From Psychromarinibacter sediminicola (GTDB lineage: Bacteria; Pseudomonadota; Alphaproteobacteria; Rhodobacterales; Rhodobacteraceae): a stretch of 52,079 nucleotides of DNA. Within the stretch, counting starts at the first letter, position 1; the number at the start of each line of letters is the position of its first letter. The notes beneath the pieces are model-generated. The model had not been told where the DNA came from and searched no databases. It worked only from the letters and a program-made list of their open reading frames with translations. A program made the translations under genes and the position numbers. The stretch lies in assembly GCF_029168335.1 (NCBI RefSeq), contig NZ_JARGYC010000031.1, positions 1-52,079 on the forward strand, in the 5' to 3' direction. Below are positions 7,890-17,687 of the stretch, in pieces.

Positions 7890-8894
7890 ATGGATAAGGT
7901 CGCGACCAGACGAAAGGGAATCCAGCATCTGTACCCGCCGATCGACCCCTTCGATCAGCGGATGATGGATGTGGGCGACGGGCACAAAGTGTATGTCGAG
8001 CAATGCGGCAACCCCGCCGGCATCCCCGTCCTGGTGCTGCACGGCGGCCCCGGCGGCGGCTGCAGCCCTGCCATGCGGCGCTATTTCGACCCCGACATCT
8101 ACCGCGTGATCCTGTTCGATCAGCGCGGCTGCGGCCGGTCACGCCCGCATGCCAGCACCGACGCCAATACCACCTGGCACCTCGTCGATGACATAGAAAT
8201 GATCCGCCGTGTGCTGAAGGTGCGCCAATGGGTCGTGTTCGGCGGCTCCTGGGGCGCGACGCTGGCACTGATCTATGCCCAGGCGCATCCCGAGCGCACC
8301 GCCGCGCTGATCCTGCGCGGCGTGTTCCTGATGACCCGCTCCGAGCTCGACTGGTTCTACGGCGGCGGCGCCGGGCGGTTCTTTCCCGAGCTCTGGGCGC
8401 GGTTCGAGTCGCTGGTCCCCGAGGACGAGCGCGACGACCTGATCTCGGCCTACAACCGCCGCCTGTTCTCCGAGGACATGATGGTCCAGACCCGGTACGC
8501 CCGCGCCTGGACCGCCTGGGAAAACGCGCTCGCCTCGATCGACAGCGAGGGCATCGGCGGCGACAGCCCGGCCGATTACGCCCGCGCCTTCGCCCGGCTG
8601 GAGAACCACTATTTCACCAATGCCGGGTTCCTGGAGCGCGACGGCCAGATCCTCGCCCGGGCCGACCGGCTGACGGGGATCGCCGGCCATATCGTCCAGG
8701 GCCGCTACGACATGATCTGCCCGCCGCATTCGGCCCATGCGCTGCACCACGCCTGGCCGGGATCGAGCCTGTCGATGATCGGCCGCGCCGGCCACGCCCT
8801 CTCGGAACCGGGGATCAGCGCCGAGCTGGTGCGGATCATGGACAAGCTGCGCTTCGACGCCGGGCTGCGCGGCCTGGCGCAGGGCCTGCGCTGA
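7890..8894 (+). CDS. pip: proline iminopeptidase
   Basis: 334 aa, start ATG 7890. The alpha/beta-hydrolase has its oxyanion-hole loop HGGPGGG (51-57), nucleophile elbow GGSWGAT (Ser120), and acid and base at about Asp274 (RYDMICPP) and His302 (GHALSE). FDQRGCGRS is the S33-family signature. It removes N-terminal proline from peptides in the cytoplasm. A TATATA element (7876-7881) lies only eight bases upstream of the ATG, so the transcript may have a very short leader. The larger frame going back to 7248 is the antisense of ubiG and is not coding. The peptide importer genes downstream suit a peptidase. Confidence 0.93.
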   Translation: MDKVATRRKGIQHLYPPIDPFDQRMMDVGDGHKVYVEQCGNPAGIPVLVLHGGPGGGCSPAMRRYFDPDIYRVILFDQRGCGRSRPHASTDANTTWHLVDDIEMIRRVLKVRQWVVFGGSWGATLALIYAQAHPERTAALILRGVFLMTRSELDWFYGGGAGRFFPELWARFESLVPEDERDDLISAYNRRLFSEDMMVQTRYARAWTAWENALASIDSEGIGGDSPADYARAFARLENHYFTNAGFLERDGQILARADRLTGIAGHIVQGRYDMICPPHSAHALHHAWPGSSLSMIGRAGHALSEPGISAELVRIMDKLRFDAGLRGLAQGLR

Positions 8895-8905
8895 GATCAC
8901 AAGGC

Positions 8906-8933
8906 TTTACACAGGTCCGGTTTTTGTTAACTT
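8906..8933 (+). promoter_or_regulatory. candidate sigma70-type promoter for the ABC importer operon
   Basis: TTTACA at 8906-8911 and TAACTT at 8928-8933 are separated by 16 bases in an AT-rich patch of an otherwise GC-rich gap, about 40 bases before the permease start. The fit to consensus is fair. No start-site data are available. Confidence 0.45.
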
Positions 8934-8972
8934 GCCAGTCAACGAAAAATCGGGACGGAGGTGACGGGGGCC

Positions 8973-9977
8973 GTGCACCCGGTATTGAAGATCGTCATTC
9001 AAAGGCTTCTGCTGGGTCTGCTTACGCTCCTCGTGGTCTCGATCGTGATCTTCCTCGCGGTCAACGCCCTGCCCGGTGACTTCGCCCAGGCGATCCTCGG
9101 ACAATCCGCCACGCCCGAGGCCGTCGCCGCCATCCGCCGCGATCTCGGCCTCGATCAACCCGCCGTCACGCGGTATTTCTCCTGGCTGGCCGACATGCTG
9201 ACCGGCGACCTGGGCGTCAGCTTCGCCCAGGCCAACTTCGCCAGCTTCGTCGGCACCAGCGCCGAGAGCGGGTCAGGTCCGGTGACCGTGCTGCAGCAGA
9301 TCACCCCGCGCTTCCAGAACACCATGTTCCTCGCCGGCGTGACGGCGATCATCGCGGTCCCGGTGTCGCTGACCCTGGGCATCCTCGCGGCGCTCTACCG
9401 CAACTCGGCCTTCGACCGCGGCGTGAACATCTTCGCGCTGTCCTCGGTCTCCAGCCCCGAGTTCTTCCTGGCCTATATCCTGATCCTGTTCCTGGCGGTG
9501 CTGAACCCGGTGCTGCCGTCGCTGTCGAACATCTTCTCCGACATGGGGCTGGGAGAGCGGCTGCGCGCCACGCTCCTGCCGGCGCTGACCCTGACGCTGG
9601 TGGTGACGGCCCAGATGATGCGGATGACGCGGGCGGCGATCATCAACCTGCTGGCCTCGCCCTATATCGAGATGGCGCGGCTCAAGGGCATCTCGCCGAC
9701 ACGGGTGATCGTGACCCACGCGCTGCCCAACGCGCTGGCGCCGATCATCACCGTCATCGCGCTGAACCTCGCCTATCTCATTACCGGCGTCGTGGTGGTC
9801 GAGGTGGTCTTCGTCTATCCCGGCATCGGCCAGCTCTTCGTCGACAGCGTCAAGATCCGCGACATCCCGGTGGTGCAGGCCTGCTGCCTGATCTTCGCCT
9901 CGGCCTATATCCTGCTGAACCTTCTGGCGGACGTGCTGTCGATCTTGTCCAACCCGCGTCTGAGGCACCCGAAATGA
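8973..9977 (+). CDS. peptide/oligopeptide-type ABC transporter, permease 1 (DppB-like)
   Basis: 334 aa from GTG 8973, chosen because GGAGGTGA (8957-8964) sits eight bases upstream. An alternative GTG at 8961 overlaps that ribosome site. The N-terminal membrane helix with LPGDFA, the large periplasmic insert and the cytoplasmic EAA loop (EMARLKGISPTRVIVTHALPNA) are typical of DppB/OppB permeases. The stop overlaps the next start (ATGA at 9974-9977). It is the first gene of a permease-permease-ATPase-binding protein operon. Substrate is probably peptides, though other DppB-type solutes are possible. Confidence 0.9.
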   Translation: MHPVLKIVIQRLLLGLLTLLVVSIVIFLAVNALPGDFAQAILGQSATPEAVAAIRRDLGLDQPAVTRYFSWLADMLTGDLGVSFAQANFASFVGTSAESGSGPVTVLQQITPRFQNTMFLAGVTAIIAVPVSLTLGILAALYRNSAFDRGVNIFALSSVSSPEFFLAYILILFLAVLNPVLPSLSNIFSDMGLGERLRATLLPALTLTLVVTAQMMRMTRAAIINLLASPYIEMARLKGISPTRVIVTHALPNALAPIITVIALNLAYLITGVVVVEVVFVYPGIGQLFVDSVKIRDIPVVQACCLIFASAYILLNLLADVLSILSNPRLRHPK

Positions 9978-11146
9978 GCCTCTGGGTCTGGATCCTCCTG
10001 GCGCTGGCCGCCATCGCGCTGGGCGGCTGGCTGTTCCGCTATGCGGGGCAGCGGATCACCGCAAACCGTCCCTATTTCCGCGATATGCCCTATGGCGTCG
10101 CCTTCGGCTACGTCTTCGCGGGGGCGGCGGTGCTGGGCGGCATCTGGCTCTATTTCCAGGACGGCGCGGTGTTCTTCCGCTGGGCGGTCCACGGGCTTCT
10201 GGGCTTCGCCGCCGCCGCCTGGGTCTTCCGCACGCTGGGCCGCACCGTCGGAACGGACCGGACGCGCAAGTTCTTCCGGTCGATGCCGCTGACGGCGTCC
10301 TTCGGCCTGCTGATCATCCTGATCTACGCGGTCCTGGCGATCTTCGCGCCGCTCATCGCGCCCTACGGGCAGGAAGAGGTGTTCCAGCAGGTCAACGCGC
10401 TGCCCGGCGGCGACCCGGCGGCCGGCGGCAACCCCGACCACCTGCTCGGCACCGACCAGATCGGGCGCGACCTGCTCTCCCGTCTGATCTACGGCGCACA
10501 GAACACGGTGGGCATCGCTTTCGCCACCACCTGCCTCGCCTTCTTCCTCGGCGGCTCCTTCGGCTTTCTCGCGGCGACGCTGGGCGGCTGGCTGGACCAG
10601 GTGCTCAGCCGCACGGTCGACGTGCTGATGGCGATCCCGTCGCTGATCTTCGCGCTTCTGCTGATGACCATCGCCAGCGCCTGGGCCGGCACGCAAAGCT
10701 GGCAGCTGACCTTCTATATGATCGTCATCATCGCGGTGATCGATTCCACCCGCGTGTTCCGCCTGTCGCGCGCCGTGGGGGCGAATATCGTCGTGATGGA
10801 CTACATCGAGGCCGCGAAGCTCCGGGGAGAGGGGCTGCGCTATCTGATCTTCCGCGAGATCCTGCCCAACGCCTACGCGCCGCTTCTGGCCGAATTCGGG
10901 CTGCGCTTCTGCTTCGTCTTCCTGACCATCGCCTCGCTGTCCTTCCTGGGCGTCGGCATCCAGCCGCCGCTGGCCGACTGGGGCACCATGGTCCGCGACC
11001 TGGCGCAGTTCATCAACTTCGCCGCCTTCTCGCCGCTGGCCGCCGCGCTTCCGCTGATGGCGGCGGGGGCGATCGCGCTGCTGACCGTGGCGGTGAACTT
11101 CGTGGTGGACTGGATGCTGCAGAAATCCTCGGGGCTGAAGGAATGA
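9974..11146 (+). CDS. peptide-type ABC transporter, permease 2 (DppC/YejE-like)
   Basis: 390 aa, longer than the usual 280-340 because the first 95 residues carry additional hydrophobic helices before the conserved DppC part. That part begins around FFRSMPLTASFGLLIILIYA. It contains the LLGTDQIGRDLLSRLIYG motif and the EAA loop (IEAAKLRGEGLRYLIFREILPNAYAP). It pairs with permease 1 in the inner membrane. It overlaps both neighbours by 4 bases (ATGA), indicating coupled translation. Confidence 0.9.
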   Translation: MSLWVWILLALAAIALGGWLFRYAGQRITANRPYFRDMPYGVAFGYVFAGAAVLGGIWLYFQDGAVFFRWAVHGLLGFAAAAWVFRTLGRTVGTDRTRKFFRSMPLTASFGLLIILIYAVLAIFAPLIAPYGQEEVFQQVNALPGGDPAAGGNPDHLLGTDQIGRDLLSRLIYGAQNTVGIAFATTCLAFFLGGSFGFLAATLGGWLDQVLSRTVDVLMAIPSLIFALLLMTIASAWAGTQSWQLTFYMIVIIAVIDSTRVFRLSRAVGANIVVMDYIEAAKLRGEGLRYLIFREILPNAYAPLLAEFGLRFCFVFLTIASLSFLGVGIQPPLADWGTMVRDLAQFINFAAFSPLAAALPLMAAGAIALLTVAVNFVVDWMLQKSSGLKE

Positions 11147-12786
11147 GCAATCTCGTCGAAATCCGCGATATCTGGATCGAGGGCCGCTCCGACGAGGACT
11201 GGCTGCCGATCATCAACGGCATCGACCTGACCCTGGCCAAGGGCGAGGTGCTGGGCCTGATCGGCGAATCCGGCGCGGGCAAGTCCACGCTGGGCCTCGC
11301 CGCGATGGGCTATACCCGCGACGGCGTGCGCATCAAGTCGGGCTCGGTCACCTTCGACGGCATCGACCTGATCGCCGCCTCCGCCGCCACGAAACGTGAC
11401 CTGCTGGGCAAGCGCATCGCCTATGTCGCGCAATCCGCCGCGGCCAGCTTCAACCCCGCGCACAAGCTGATCGACCAGCATATCGAGGCGCCGGTGCAGC
11501 ACGGCATCTCCGGCCGAACCGAGGCCACGCAGGACGGCATCGAGCTCTACCGCCGCCTGCGCCTGCCGAACCCCGAGGAGATCGGGTTCCGCTATCCCCA
11601 CCAGGTCTCGGGCGGACAGCTGCAGCGCGCGATGACGGCGATGGCGATGTCCTGCCGTCCCGACCTGATCATCTTCGACGAGCCGACCACGGCGCTCGAC
11701 GTGACGACCCAGATCGAGGTGCTGGCGGCGATCCGCGACATCGTCGAACAGTTCGACACCGCCGCGATCTACATCACCCACGACCTCGCCGTCGTCGCCC
11801 AGATGGCCGACCGCATCAAGGTGCTGCTCCGCGGCGACGAGGTTGAGACGGCCGACACCCGCACCATGCTGTCGGCGCCGCAACAGGATTACACCAAGAG
11901 CCTCTGGGCCGTGCGCAGCTTCGACCGGCCGGCGAAACCGGCGCCCGCCACCGATGCGACGCCGGTGATCTCGGTGCAGAACATCACCGCCGCCTACGGC
12001 AGGATGCCGGTGCTGTTCGACGTCAGCTTCGACATCCACGAGGGCCGCACCGTCGCCGTCGTGGGCGAATCCGGCTCCGGCAAGTCCACCGCGGCGCGGG
12101 TCATCACCGGCCTTCTGCCGCAGAGTCAAGGCGTGATCGAGTACCGGGGCGACCCGCTGCCCGCCGACTACCGCAAGCGCGACCGCAACCAGCTGCGCCA
12201 GGCGCAGATGATCTACCAGATGGCCGACACGGCGCTGAACCCGCGCAAGACCATCGGCGAGATCGTCGGCCGGCCGGTCGAGTTCTACATGGGGCTGAAG
12301 GGCCGCAAGAAACGCGAACGGACGCGCCAGCTTCTGAACCAGATCGAGCTGGAGCCCGACCAGTTCATCGACCGCCTGCCGTCCGAGCTGTCGGGCGGCC
12401 AGAAACAGCGCGTCGGCATCGCCCGGGCACTGGCCGCCGAGCCGGAATTCATCATCTGCGACGAGGTGACCTCGGCGCTCGACCAGCTGGTCGCCGAGGG
12501 CATCCTGCGCCTGCTCGCCCGGCTGCAGGACGAGCTTCACCTCAGCTACATGTTCATCACCCACGATCTCGCCACCGTGAAGGCCATCGCGGACGAAGTT
12601 GTGGTGATGAAGGACGGCCGCGTGGTAGAACACGGGCCGAAGAAAGAGATGTTCACGCCGCCGCACCATCCCTACACCGACCTGCTGCTCAGCTCGGTGC
12701 CCGAGATGGACCCGGACTGGCTGACCGAGCTGCTGGCCGAGCGGGGGCGGGAGAATATCGGCGACGCCGCCGTCGGCAAGATGTAA
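11143..12786 (+). CDS. ABC transporter ATPase, two fused nucleotide-binding domains (YejF/DppDF-like)
   Basis: 547 aa with two complete ATPase domains. Domain 1 has Walker [10 protein letters not shown] (41-49), signature [10 protein letters not shown] and Walker [13 protein letters not shown]. Domain 2 has Walker [10 protein letters not shown], signature [12 protein letters not shown] and a Walker [12 protein letters not shown], in which the usual DEPTSALD proline is Val. Both carry ITHDLA H-loops. The protein energises import through the two permeases. The C-terminal [11 protein letters not shown] segment is the oligopeptide-transporter type. Confidence 0.92.
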   Translation: MSNLVEIRDIWIEGRSDEDWLPIINGIDLTLAKGEVLGLIGESGAGKSTLGLAAMGYTRDGVRIKSGSVTFDGIDLIAASAATKRDLLGKRIAYVAQSAAASFNPAHKLIDQHIEAPVQHGISGRTEATQDGIELYRRLRLPNPEEIGFRYPHQVSGGQLQRAMTAMAMSCRPDLIIFDEPTTALDVTTQIEVLAAIRDIVEQFDTAAIYITHDLAVVAQMADRIKVLLRGDEVETADTRTMLSAPQQDYTKSLWAVRSFDRPAKPAPATDATPVISVQNITAAYGRMPVLFDVSFDIHEGRTVAVVGESGSGKSTAARVITGLLPQSQGVIEYRGDPLPADYRKRDRNQLRQAQMIYQMADTALNPRKTIGEIVGRPVEFYMGLKGRKKRERTRQLLNQIELEPDQFIDRLPSELSGGQKQRVGIARALAAEPEFIICDEVTSALDQLVAEGILRLLARLQDELHLSYMFITHDLATVKAIADEVVVMKDGRVVEHGPKKEMFTPPHHPYTDLLLSSVPEMDPDWLTELLAERGRENIGDAAVGKM

Positions 12787-12864
12787 TGATCCAAGGCCAC
12801 AGGAATCGCCGAGACGCGCGGACCGGGACGGCCCCATGAAGACGAAACCAAGGGAGTTCTACCA

Positions 12865-14409
12865 ATGACACGTTTCACGAGACGCGGACTGCTGGGGACC
12901 GGCGCCGCCGCCGGTGTGCTGGCCGCCACCGGCCTGCCCGTCCGGGCGCAGCCCAAGCGCGGCGGCCGCCTGCGCATGGGCCTGAACGGCGCCAACACCT
13001 CGGACAGCTGGGACGGCCGGACCCATTCCGACATCTTCATGTCCTCGGCGGCCTCGGGCTGCGTGTTCGACACGCTGACCGTCGTCGCGGCCGACGGCTC
13101 GCTGCAGGGCGAATTGTCCGAAAGCTGGGAGGCGTCCTCCGACGCCAAGACCTGGACCTTCAACCTGCGCCAGGGCGTGACCTTCCACAACGGCAAGGGC
13201 TTCGGCGCCGACGACGTGATCGAGTCGCTCAAGATGCATGTGGGCGAGGGCGTGAAATCGGCCGCCAAGCCGATCGTCGAATCGATCGCCGAGATGAACA
13301 AGATGACCGACCACCAGGTGCAGTTCGTGCTCGACGAGGGCAATGCGGACTTCCCGTATCTCTTGGCCGACTATCACCTGCTGATGTACCCCGCCGGCCA
13401 GATCGACGAGGCCATCGCCAAGGGCATCGGCACCGGGCTGTACCGGGTGCAAAGCTTCGATCCCGGCGTCCGCTTCGTCGGCACCCGGGTCGACAGCCAC
13501 TACAAGGACGGCGAATTCGGCTGGTTCGACGAGGTCGAGATCATCGCCGTCAACGACATCACCGCCCGGATGAACGCGCTGCTGACCGGGCAGGTGGACG
13601 TGATCAACGACATCGACTTCAAGACCGAGTCGCTGCTGTCGGCGAACCCGAACACCGAGATCTTCGAGGTCACCGGCAACCAGCAGTTCACCTTCCCGAT
13701 GCTGACCGACGTGGCGCCGTTCGACGACAACAACGTCCGCATGGCGATCAAGCACGCGGTCAACCGGCAGGAGATGGTGGACAAGATCCTGCTCGGCCAC
13801 GGCTCGGTCGGCAACGACAGCCCGATCGGCCCGGCGAACCAGTACTATTTCGCCAACATGGAGCAGCACAGCTACGACCCCGAAAAGGCGAAGTGGTATC
13901 TGAAACAGTCCGGCATGGACTCGCTTTCGGTCGACCTGTCGGTGTCGAACGCCGCCTTCACCGGCGCGACCGACGCGGCACAGCTCTACCAGGCCTCGGC
14001 CAAGGGTGCGGGGATCACCATCAACCTCGTGCAGGAGCCGGCCGACGGCTACTGGTCGAACGTCTGGCTGAAAAAGCCGTGGTGCGCCTGCTACTGGTCC
14101 GGCCGCGCGACCGAGGACCTGATGTTCTCGACCGCCTACGCCACCGGCGCGCCGTGGAACGACACGCATTTCGAGAACGAGCGCTTCATGGAATTGCTGG
14201 TCCAGGGCCGCACGACCTTCGACCCGGACAAGCGGCGCGACATCTACTACGAGATGCAGCAGATCGTCCACGACGAGGGCGGCGCCGTCATCCCGATGTT
14301 CGCGAATTTCGTCGGCGCGAAGTCGTCCAAGGTGACCAATTCGGGCACCATCGGCAACGTCTACAAGGTGGACAACGCCCGCGTGGCCGAGCGGTGGTGG
14401 ATGGCGTAA
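12865..14409 (+). CDS. ABC transporter substrate-binding protein, peptide/nickel (SBP family 5), Tat signal
   Basis: 514 aa. The N-terminus is a twin-arginine signal (FTRRGLLGTGAAAG) with cleavage near VRAQ. The mature part has the family-5 layout: SDSWDGRTH, LSESWEASSDAKTWTFNLRQ, VTFHNGKGFGADDVIESL, VRMAIKHAVNRQEMV. It captures the solute in the periplasm for the importer encoded upstream. The start is preceded by AAGGGAG. A 78-base gap separates it from the ATPase gene, and a strong terminator closes the operon. Confidence 0.92.
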   Translation: MTRFTRRGLLGTGAAAGVLAATGLPVRAQPKRGGRLRMGLNGANTSDSWDGRTHSDIFMSSAASGCVFDTLTVVAADGSLQGELSESWEASSDAKTWTFNLRQGVTFHNGKGFGADDVIESLKMHVGEGVKSAAKPIVESIAEMNKMTDHQVQFVLDEGNADFPYLLADYHLLMYPAGQIDEAIAKGIGTGLYRVQSFDPGVRFVGTRVDSHYKDGEFGWFDEVEIIAVNDITARMNALLTGQVDVINDIDFKTESLLSANPNTEIFEVTGNQQFTFPMLTDVAPFDDNNVRMAIKHAVNRQEMVDKILLGHGSVGNDSPIGPANQYYFANMEQHSYDPEKAKWYLKQSGMDSLSVDLSVSNAAFTGATDAAQLYQASAKGAGITINLVQEPADGYWSNVWLKKPWCACYWSGRATEDLMFSTAYATGAPWNDTHFENERFMELLVQGRTTFDPDKRRDIYYEMQQIVHDEGGAVIPMFANFVGAKSSKVTNSGTIGNVYKVDNARVAERWWMA

Positions 14410-14429
14410 ACCGCCTTTGACCTGCTTAC

Positions 14430-14460
14430 GAAACGCCCCGTCCTCGCGGCGGGGCGTTTC
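14430..14460. terminator. intrinsic terminator ending the ABC importer operon
   Basis: GAAACGCCCCG (14430-14440) pairs perfectly with CGGGGCGTTTC (14450-14460) around a nine-base loop. TTTC follows on the plus side, and on the minus strand the hairpin also lies just after the coiled-coil gene, so it may act in both directions. Confidence 0.85.
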
Positions 14461-14475
14461 CGTTTCGGTCGCGCC

Positions 14476-14772
14476 TCAGCCGAACCGCGACCACGCCTGC
14501 CGCATCGCCGACTCCATCTCGGACCAGGACTTGTCGAGCCCCTTCTTCATGTCCCAGAAAGCATCCTGCCCGGACTTCTGGTATTGTTCCAGCTGCGCCT
14601 GCATCTGGTCGCGATGCGCCTTCAGCTCCTCCAGCTTCTGCTGATAGTGGATGCGCGCATCCGCCTCGGCCTTGTCGGCCTGGGCCTTGAGCTTCTCGAT
14701 CTCGGCGCGCCATTCCTCCAGCTGGGCGCGGGCCCGCTTTTCGTAGGCGTCCTTGTCGGTTTCGTCGGTCAT
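14476..14772 (-). CDS. coiled-coil protein of unknown function, 98 aa
   Basis: Start ATG 14772 with AGGAGG nine bases upstream. Residues about 8-70 form one long charged helix with heptad character (EEWRAEIEKLKAQADKAEADARI, then YQQKLEELKAHRDQMQAQLEQY). A Trp-rich tail follows (DAFWDMKKGLDKSWSEME) and the chain ends WSRFG. There is no signal peptide or membrane segment. It has the look of small apolipoprotein- or phasin-like helical proteins, but I recognise no specific family. It is convergent with the ABC operon and divergent from rimP. Confidence 0.75.
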   Translation of the reverse strand: MTDETDKDAYEKRARAQLEEWRAEIEKLKAQADKAEADARIHYQQKLEELKAHRDQMQAQLEQYQKSGQDAFWDMKKGLDKSWSEMESAMRQAWSRFG

Positions 14773-14929
14773 GATGGGTTCCTCCTCTCGGTTGACCGTC
14801 AGGATATCAGATAGACTGCGTCGCGTATGCCGCAATCTCGCCCCTTGCAGAGTCGCATCGCCGCGCGTATATCCCCCCTCAACAGCGGCGCCTTGGCTTC
14901 CACCCCCACGGCTCCACCGGACAAGTGTG

Positions 14930-14952
14930 ACGGGCCGCGCGCCCGTTTTTTC
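14930..14952 (+). promoter_or_regulatory. terminator-like hairpin in the rimP leader (possible attenuator)
   Basis: ACGGGC (14930-14935) pairs with GCCCGT (14941-14946) around CGCGC, and the second arm runs into six T residues. This intrinsic-terminator shape ends only 15-20 bases before the rimP ATG. No gene on the plus strand ends upstream, so the hairpin is more likely a leader attenuator for the rimP-nusA-infB operon than a gene-end terminator. Confidence 0.5.
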
Positions 14953-14967
14953 GTTTCTGGACCCTGC

Positions 14968-15567
14968 ATGTCTGACCTGATCGCCAAAGCCCCCATCGAC
15001 AAGCGCCTGGCCGAGATCCTGACCCCGATCATCGAGGGGATGGGGTTCGAGCTGATCCGCGTGCGGCTGATGGGCGGCAAGTCCAAGACCGTGCAGGTGA
15101 TGGCCGAACGCCCCGAGGGCGGCGGCATCGAGGTGGACGACTGCGCCGAGATCTCGACCGCCGTCTCCGCCGTGCTCGACGTCGAGGATCCGATCGAGGA
15201 CGCCTACACGCTGGAGGTCTCCAGCCCCGGCATCGACCGGCCGCTGACCCGGCTCAAGGATTTCGACACCTGGGACGGCTACGAGGCAAAGCTGGAGACC
15301 GCCGAGCTGATCGACGGCCGCCGCCGCTTCAAGGGCATGCTGGCCGGGACCGAGGGCAGCGAGGTGCTGATCGAGATCGAGGATCAGGGCGCGCCGGTGA
15401 CCATCGGGCTGCAGTTCGACTGGCTGAGCGACGCCAAGCTGGTGCTGACGGACGAGCTGATCCGCGACGTGCTGAAGAGCCGCAAGGATGCCGGCATCGT
15501 GGATGAGGACAAGTTCGACGAGATCGAGACAGAAGAGGGCGACGGAGACGACGCCGGTGCGGTATGA
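14968..15567 (+). CDS. rimP: ribosome maturation factor RimP
   Basis: 199 aa, start ATG 14968. The family features are [38 protein letters not shown], and the signature [20 protein letters not shown], followed by the C-terminal SH3-like beta domain. It assists 30S subunit assembly. The C-terminus is an acidic extension ([16 protein letters not shown]). It heads the operon with nusA and infB, as in most bacteria. The last codons overlap the downstream BrnT-like gene by 11 bases. Confidence 0.95.
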   Translation: MSDLIAKAPIDKRLAEILTPIIEGMGFELIRVRLMGGKSKTVQVMAERPEGGGIEVDDCAEISTAVSAVLDVEDPIEDAYTLEVSSPGIDRPLTRLKDFDTWDGYEAKLETAELIDGRRRFKGMLAGTEGSEVLIEIEDQGAPVTIGLQFDWLSDAKLVLTDELIRDVLKSRKDAGIVDEDKFDEIETEEGDGDDAGAV

Positions 15568-15820
15568 GTGGGATGCGGACAAGCGCAGAGCCAATCTGGA
15601 CAAGCACGGACTGGATTTCGCCGATGTGGAGCGCGGGTTCGATTGGGAGCTTGCCCTCTTGGACGAAGACGACGCCCGCGCGGAGCAGCGCGATCAGGCC
15701 ATCGGGTATCTGTTCCAGCAGGTCGTCGTCCTTGTCTACACGCTACGCGGCGATGCATGCCGCATCATTTCGCTGAGACGCGCCGATCCGAGGGAGCGCA
15801 GAGCTTATGAACGAAGCTGA
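15557..15820 (+). CDS. brnT: BrnT-family toxin-like protein (RelE fold)
   Basis: 87 aa from GTG 15557, which overlaps the rimP 3' end by 11 bases with GGAG nine bases upstream. The protein has the BrnT pattern: [22 protein letters not shown] at the N-terminus, a central [21 protein letters not shown] strand pair, and the C-terminal [16 protein letters not shown]. BrnT toxins are RelE-like ribonucleases that inhibit translation and are normally encoded just upstream of the BrnA antitoxin. No BrnA follows here. The gene lies between rimP and nusA, an unusual site for a toxin. Activity is unproven. Confidence 0.75.
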   Translation: MRYEWDADKRRANLDKHGLDFADVERGFDWELALLDEDDARAEQRDQAIGYLFQQVVVLVYTLRGDACRIISLRRADPRERRAYERS

Positions 15821-16031
15821 ACACGGGATGCCCGACGAAGAGAACCCGCCCTTCGATTTCGCCAGCGCCCGCGCGTGGCGCCCCGGCGATCCGCCGTCCT
15901 CGCCCGAGGCGCGGCTGTATCGTGCCCTGCGCCAGGTCGTCGCCGCCCGGAAGTCCGGGCAGGAAAAGGAACTGACAGAGGCGCTCGACGCCGCCGAGAG
16001 CGTCCTCTCCCGTTACGAAGACAAAGGATAA
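15807..16031 (+). CDS. small protein of unknown function between brnT and nusA
   Basis: 74 aa, starting inside the BrnT gene (14-base overlap) and ending five bases before the nusA ATG. The N-terminal third is acidic and Pro-rich ([21 protein letters not shown]). The remainder is a predicted helical pair ([38 protein letters not shown]). It shows no ribbon-helix-helix and is not BrnA-like by eye. Overlap on one side and tight spacing on the other imply co-translation with brnT and nusA. It could be a non-canonical antitoxin or simply a conserved operon filler. Confidence 0.65.
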   Translation: MNEAEHGMPDEENPPFDFASARAWRPGDPPSSPEARLYRALRQVVAARKSGQEKELTEALDAAESVLSRYEDKG

Positions 16032-16036
16032 GAGCA

Positions 16037-17665
16037 ATGGCCATCACCTCTGCCAACCAGCTGGAACTGTTGCAGACCGCCGAGGCGGTCGCGCGCGAGA
16101 AGATGATCGACCCGGGCCTCGTGGTCGAGGCGATGGAGGAATCGCTCGCCCGCGCCGCCAAGAGCCGCTACGGCAGCGAGATGGACATTCGCGTGTCCAT
16201 CGACCGCAAGACCGGCAAGGCCACCTTCACCCGCGTCCGCACCGTGATCGGCGAGGACGAGGAGCTGGAGAACTACCAGTCGCAGCTGACCGTCGAGCAG
16301 GCCAAGCAGTACCTCGACGACCCGCAGCCCGGCGATGTCATCACCGACGAGGTGCCGCCCGTGGAAATGGGCCGGATCGCCGCGCAATCGGCCAAGCAGG
16401 TGATCCTGCAGAAGGTCCGCGAGGCCGAGCGCGACCGCCAGTTCGAGGAATTCCAGGACCGCGTCGGCACCATCATCAACGGTGTCGTCAAGCGCGAGGA
16501 ATACGGCAACGTCATCGTCGATGTGGGCCGGGGCGAGGCGATCCTGCGGCGCAACGAGAAGATCGGCCGCGAAAGCTATCGCCCGAACGACCGCATCCGC
16601 TGCTACATCAAGGATGTGCGCCGCGAGCCGCGCGGCCCGCAGATCTTCCTCAGCCGCACCGCGCCGGAATTCATGGCCGAACTGTTCAAGATGGAAGTGC
16701 CGGAAATCTACGACGGCATCATCGAGATCAAGGCCGTGGCCCGCGACCCGGGCTCGCGCGCGAAGATCGCGGTGATCTCCTACGATTCGAGCATCGACCC
16801 GGTCGGCGCCTGCGTCGGCATGCGCGGCAGCCGGGTGCAGGCCGTGGTGAACGAGCTTCAGGGCGAGAAGATCGACATCATCCCGTGGAACGAGGATCAG
16901 CCGACCTTCCTGGTGAACGCGCTGCAACCCGCCGAGGTGTCGAAGGTGGTGCTGGACGAGGAAGCCGAGCGGATCGAGGTCGTGGTCCCCGAGGAGCAGC
17001 TGAGCCTGGCCATCGGCCGGCGCGGCCAGAACGTGCGGCTGGCCTCGCAGCTCACCGGTCTCGACATCGACATCATGACCGAGGAAGAGGAAAGCCAGCG
17101 CCGGCAGGCCGAGTTCGAGGAGCGCACCAAGCTGTTCGTCGACACGCTGGATCTGGACGAGTTCTTCGCCCAGCTGCTGGTGGCCGAGGGCTTCACCACG
17201 CTGGAAGAGGTCGCCTATGTCGAGCTGGACGAGCTGACGGTGATCGACGGCGTCGACGAGGAGACCGCCGAGGAATTGCAGGCCCGCGCCAAGGACTTCA
17301 TCGACGAACAGAACCGCAAGGCGCTGGAACATGCGCGCGAGCTGGGCGTCGAGGACAGCCTCGTCGGGTTCGAGGGGCTGACGCCGCAGATGATCGAGGC
17401 GCTGGCGCTGGACGATGTGAAGACGCTGGAGGACTTCGCCACCTGCGCCGACTGGGAGCTGGCCGGCGGCTGGACCACCGTCGACGGCGAGCGGGTGAAG
17501 GATGACGGCCTGCTGGAGAAATTCGACGTCAGCCTCGCCGAGGCGCAGGAACTGGTGATGAACGCGCGGGTCCAGCTGGGCTGGGTCGACCCGGCCGATC
17601 TGATATCCGAGGCGGACGAGGCCGAAGGCGAAGCCGCCGCGGAAGTCCAGGAGGTCGGGGCCTGA
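16037..17665 (+). CDS. nusA: transcription termination/antitermination factor NusA
   Basis: 542 aa, start ATG 16037. Order of domains: N-terminal RNA-polymerase-binding domain (about 1-130), S1 (about 135-200, [21 protein letters not shown]), KH1 and KH2 ([26 protein letters not shown] and [20 protein letters not shown]). Two C-terminal acidic helix-hairpin-helix repeats follow ([17 protein letters not shown] and about 440-525). It controls pausing, rho-dependent and intrinsic termination, and rRNA antitermination. The acidic C-terminal repeats are typical of proteobacterial NusA. Confidence 0.97.
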   Translation: MAITSANQLELLQTAEAVAREKMIDPGLVVEAMEESLARAAKSRYGSEMDIRVSIDRKTGKATFTRVRTVIGEDEELENYQSQLTVEQAKQYLDDPQPGDVITDEVPPVEMGRIAAQSAKQVILQKVREAERDRQFEEFQDRVGTIINGVVKREEYGNVIVDVGRGEAILRRNEKIGRESYRPNDRIRCYIKDVRREPRGPQIFLSRTAPEFMAELFKMEVPEIYDGIIEIKAVARDPGSRAKIAVISYDSSIDPVGACVGMRGSRVQAVVNELQGEKIDIIPWNEDQPTFLVNALQPAEVSKVVLDEEAERIEVVVPEEQLSLAIGRRGQNVRLASQLTGLDIDIMTEEEESQRRQAEFEERTKLFVDTLDLDEFFAQLLVAEGFTTLEEVAYVELDELTVIDGVDEETAEELQARAKDFIDEQNRKALEHARELGVEDSLVGFEGLTPQMIEALALDDVKTLEDFATCADWELAGGWTTVDGERVKDDGLLEKFDVSLAEAQELVMNARVQLGWVDPADLISEADEAEGEAAAEVQEVGA

Positions 17666-17687
17666 TCCCAGGCCCCGGAGGCGCCGG

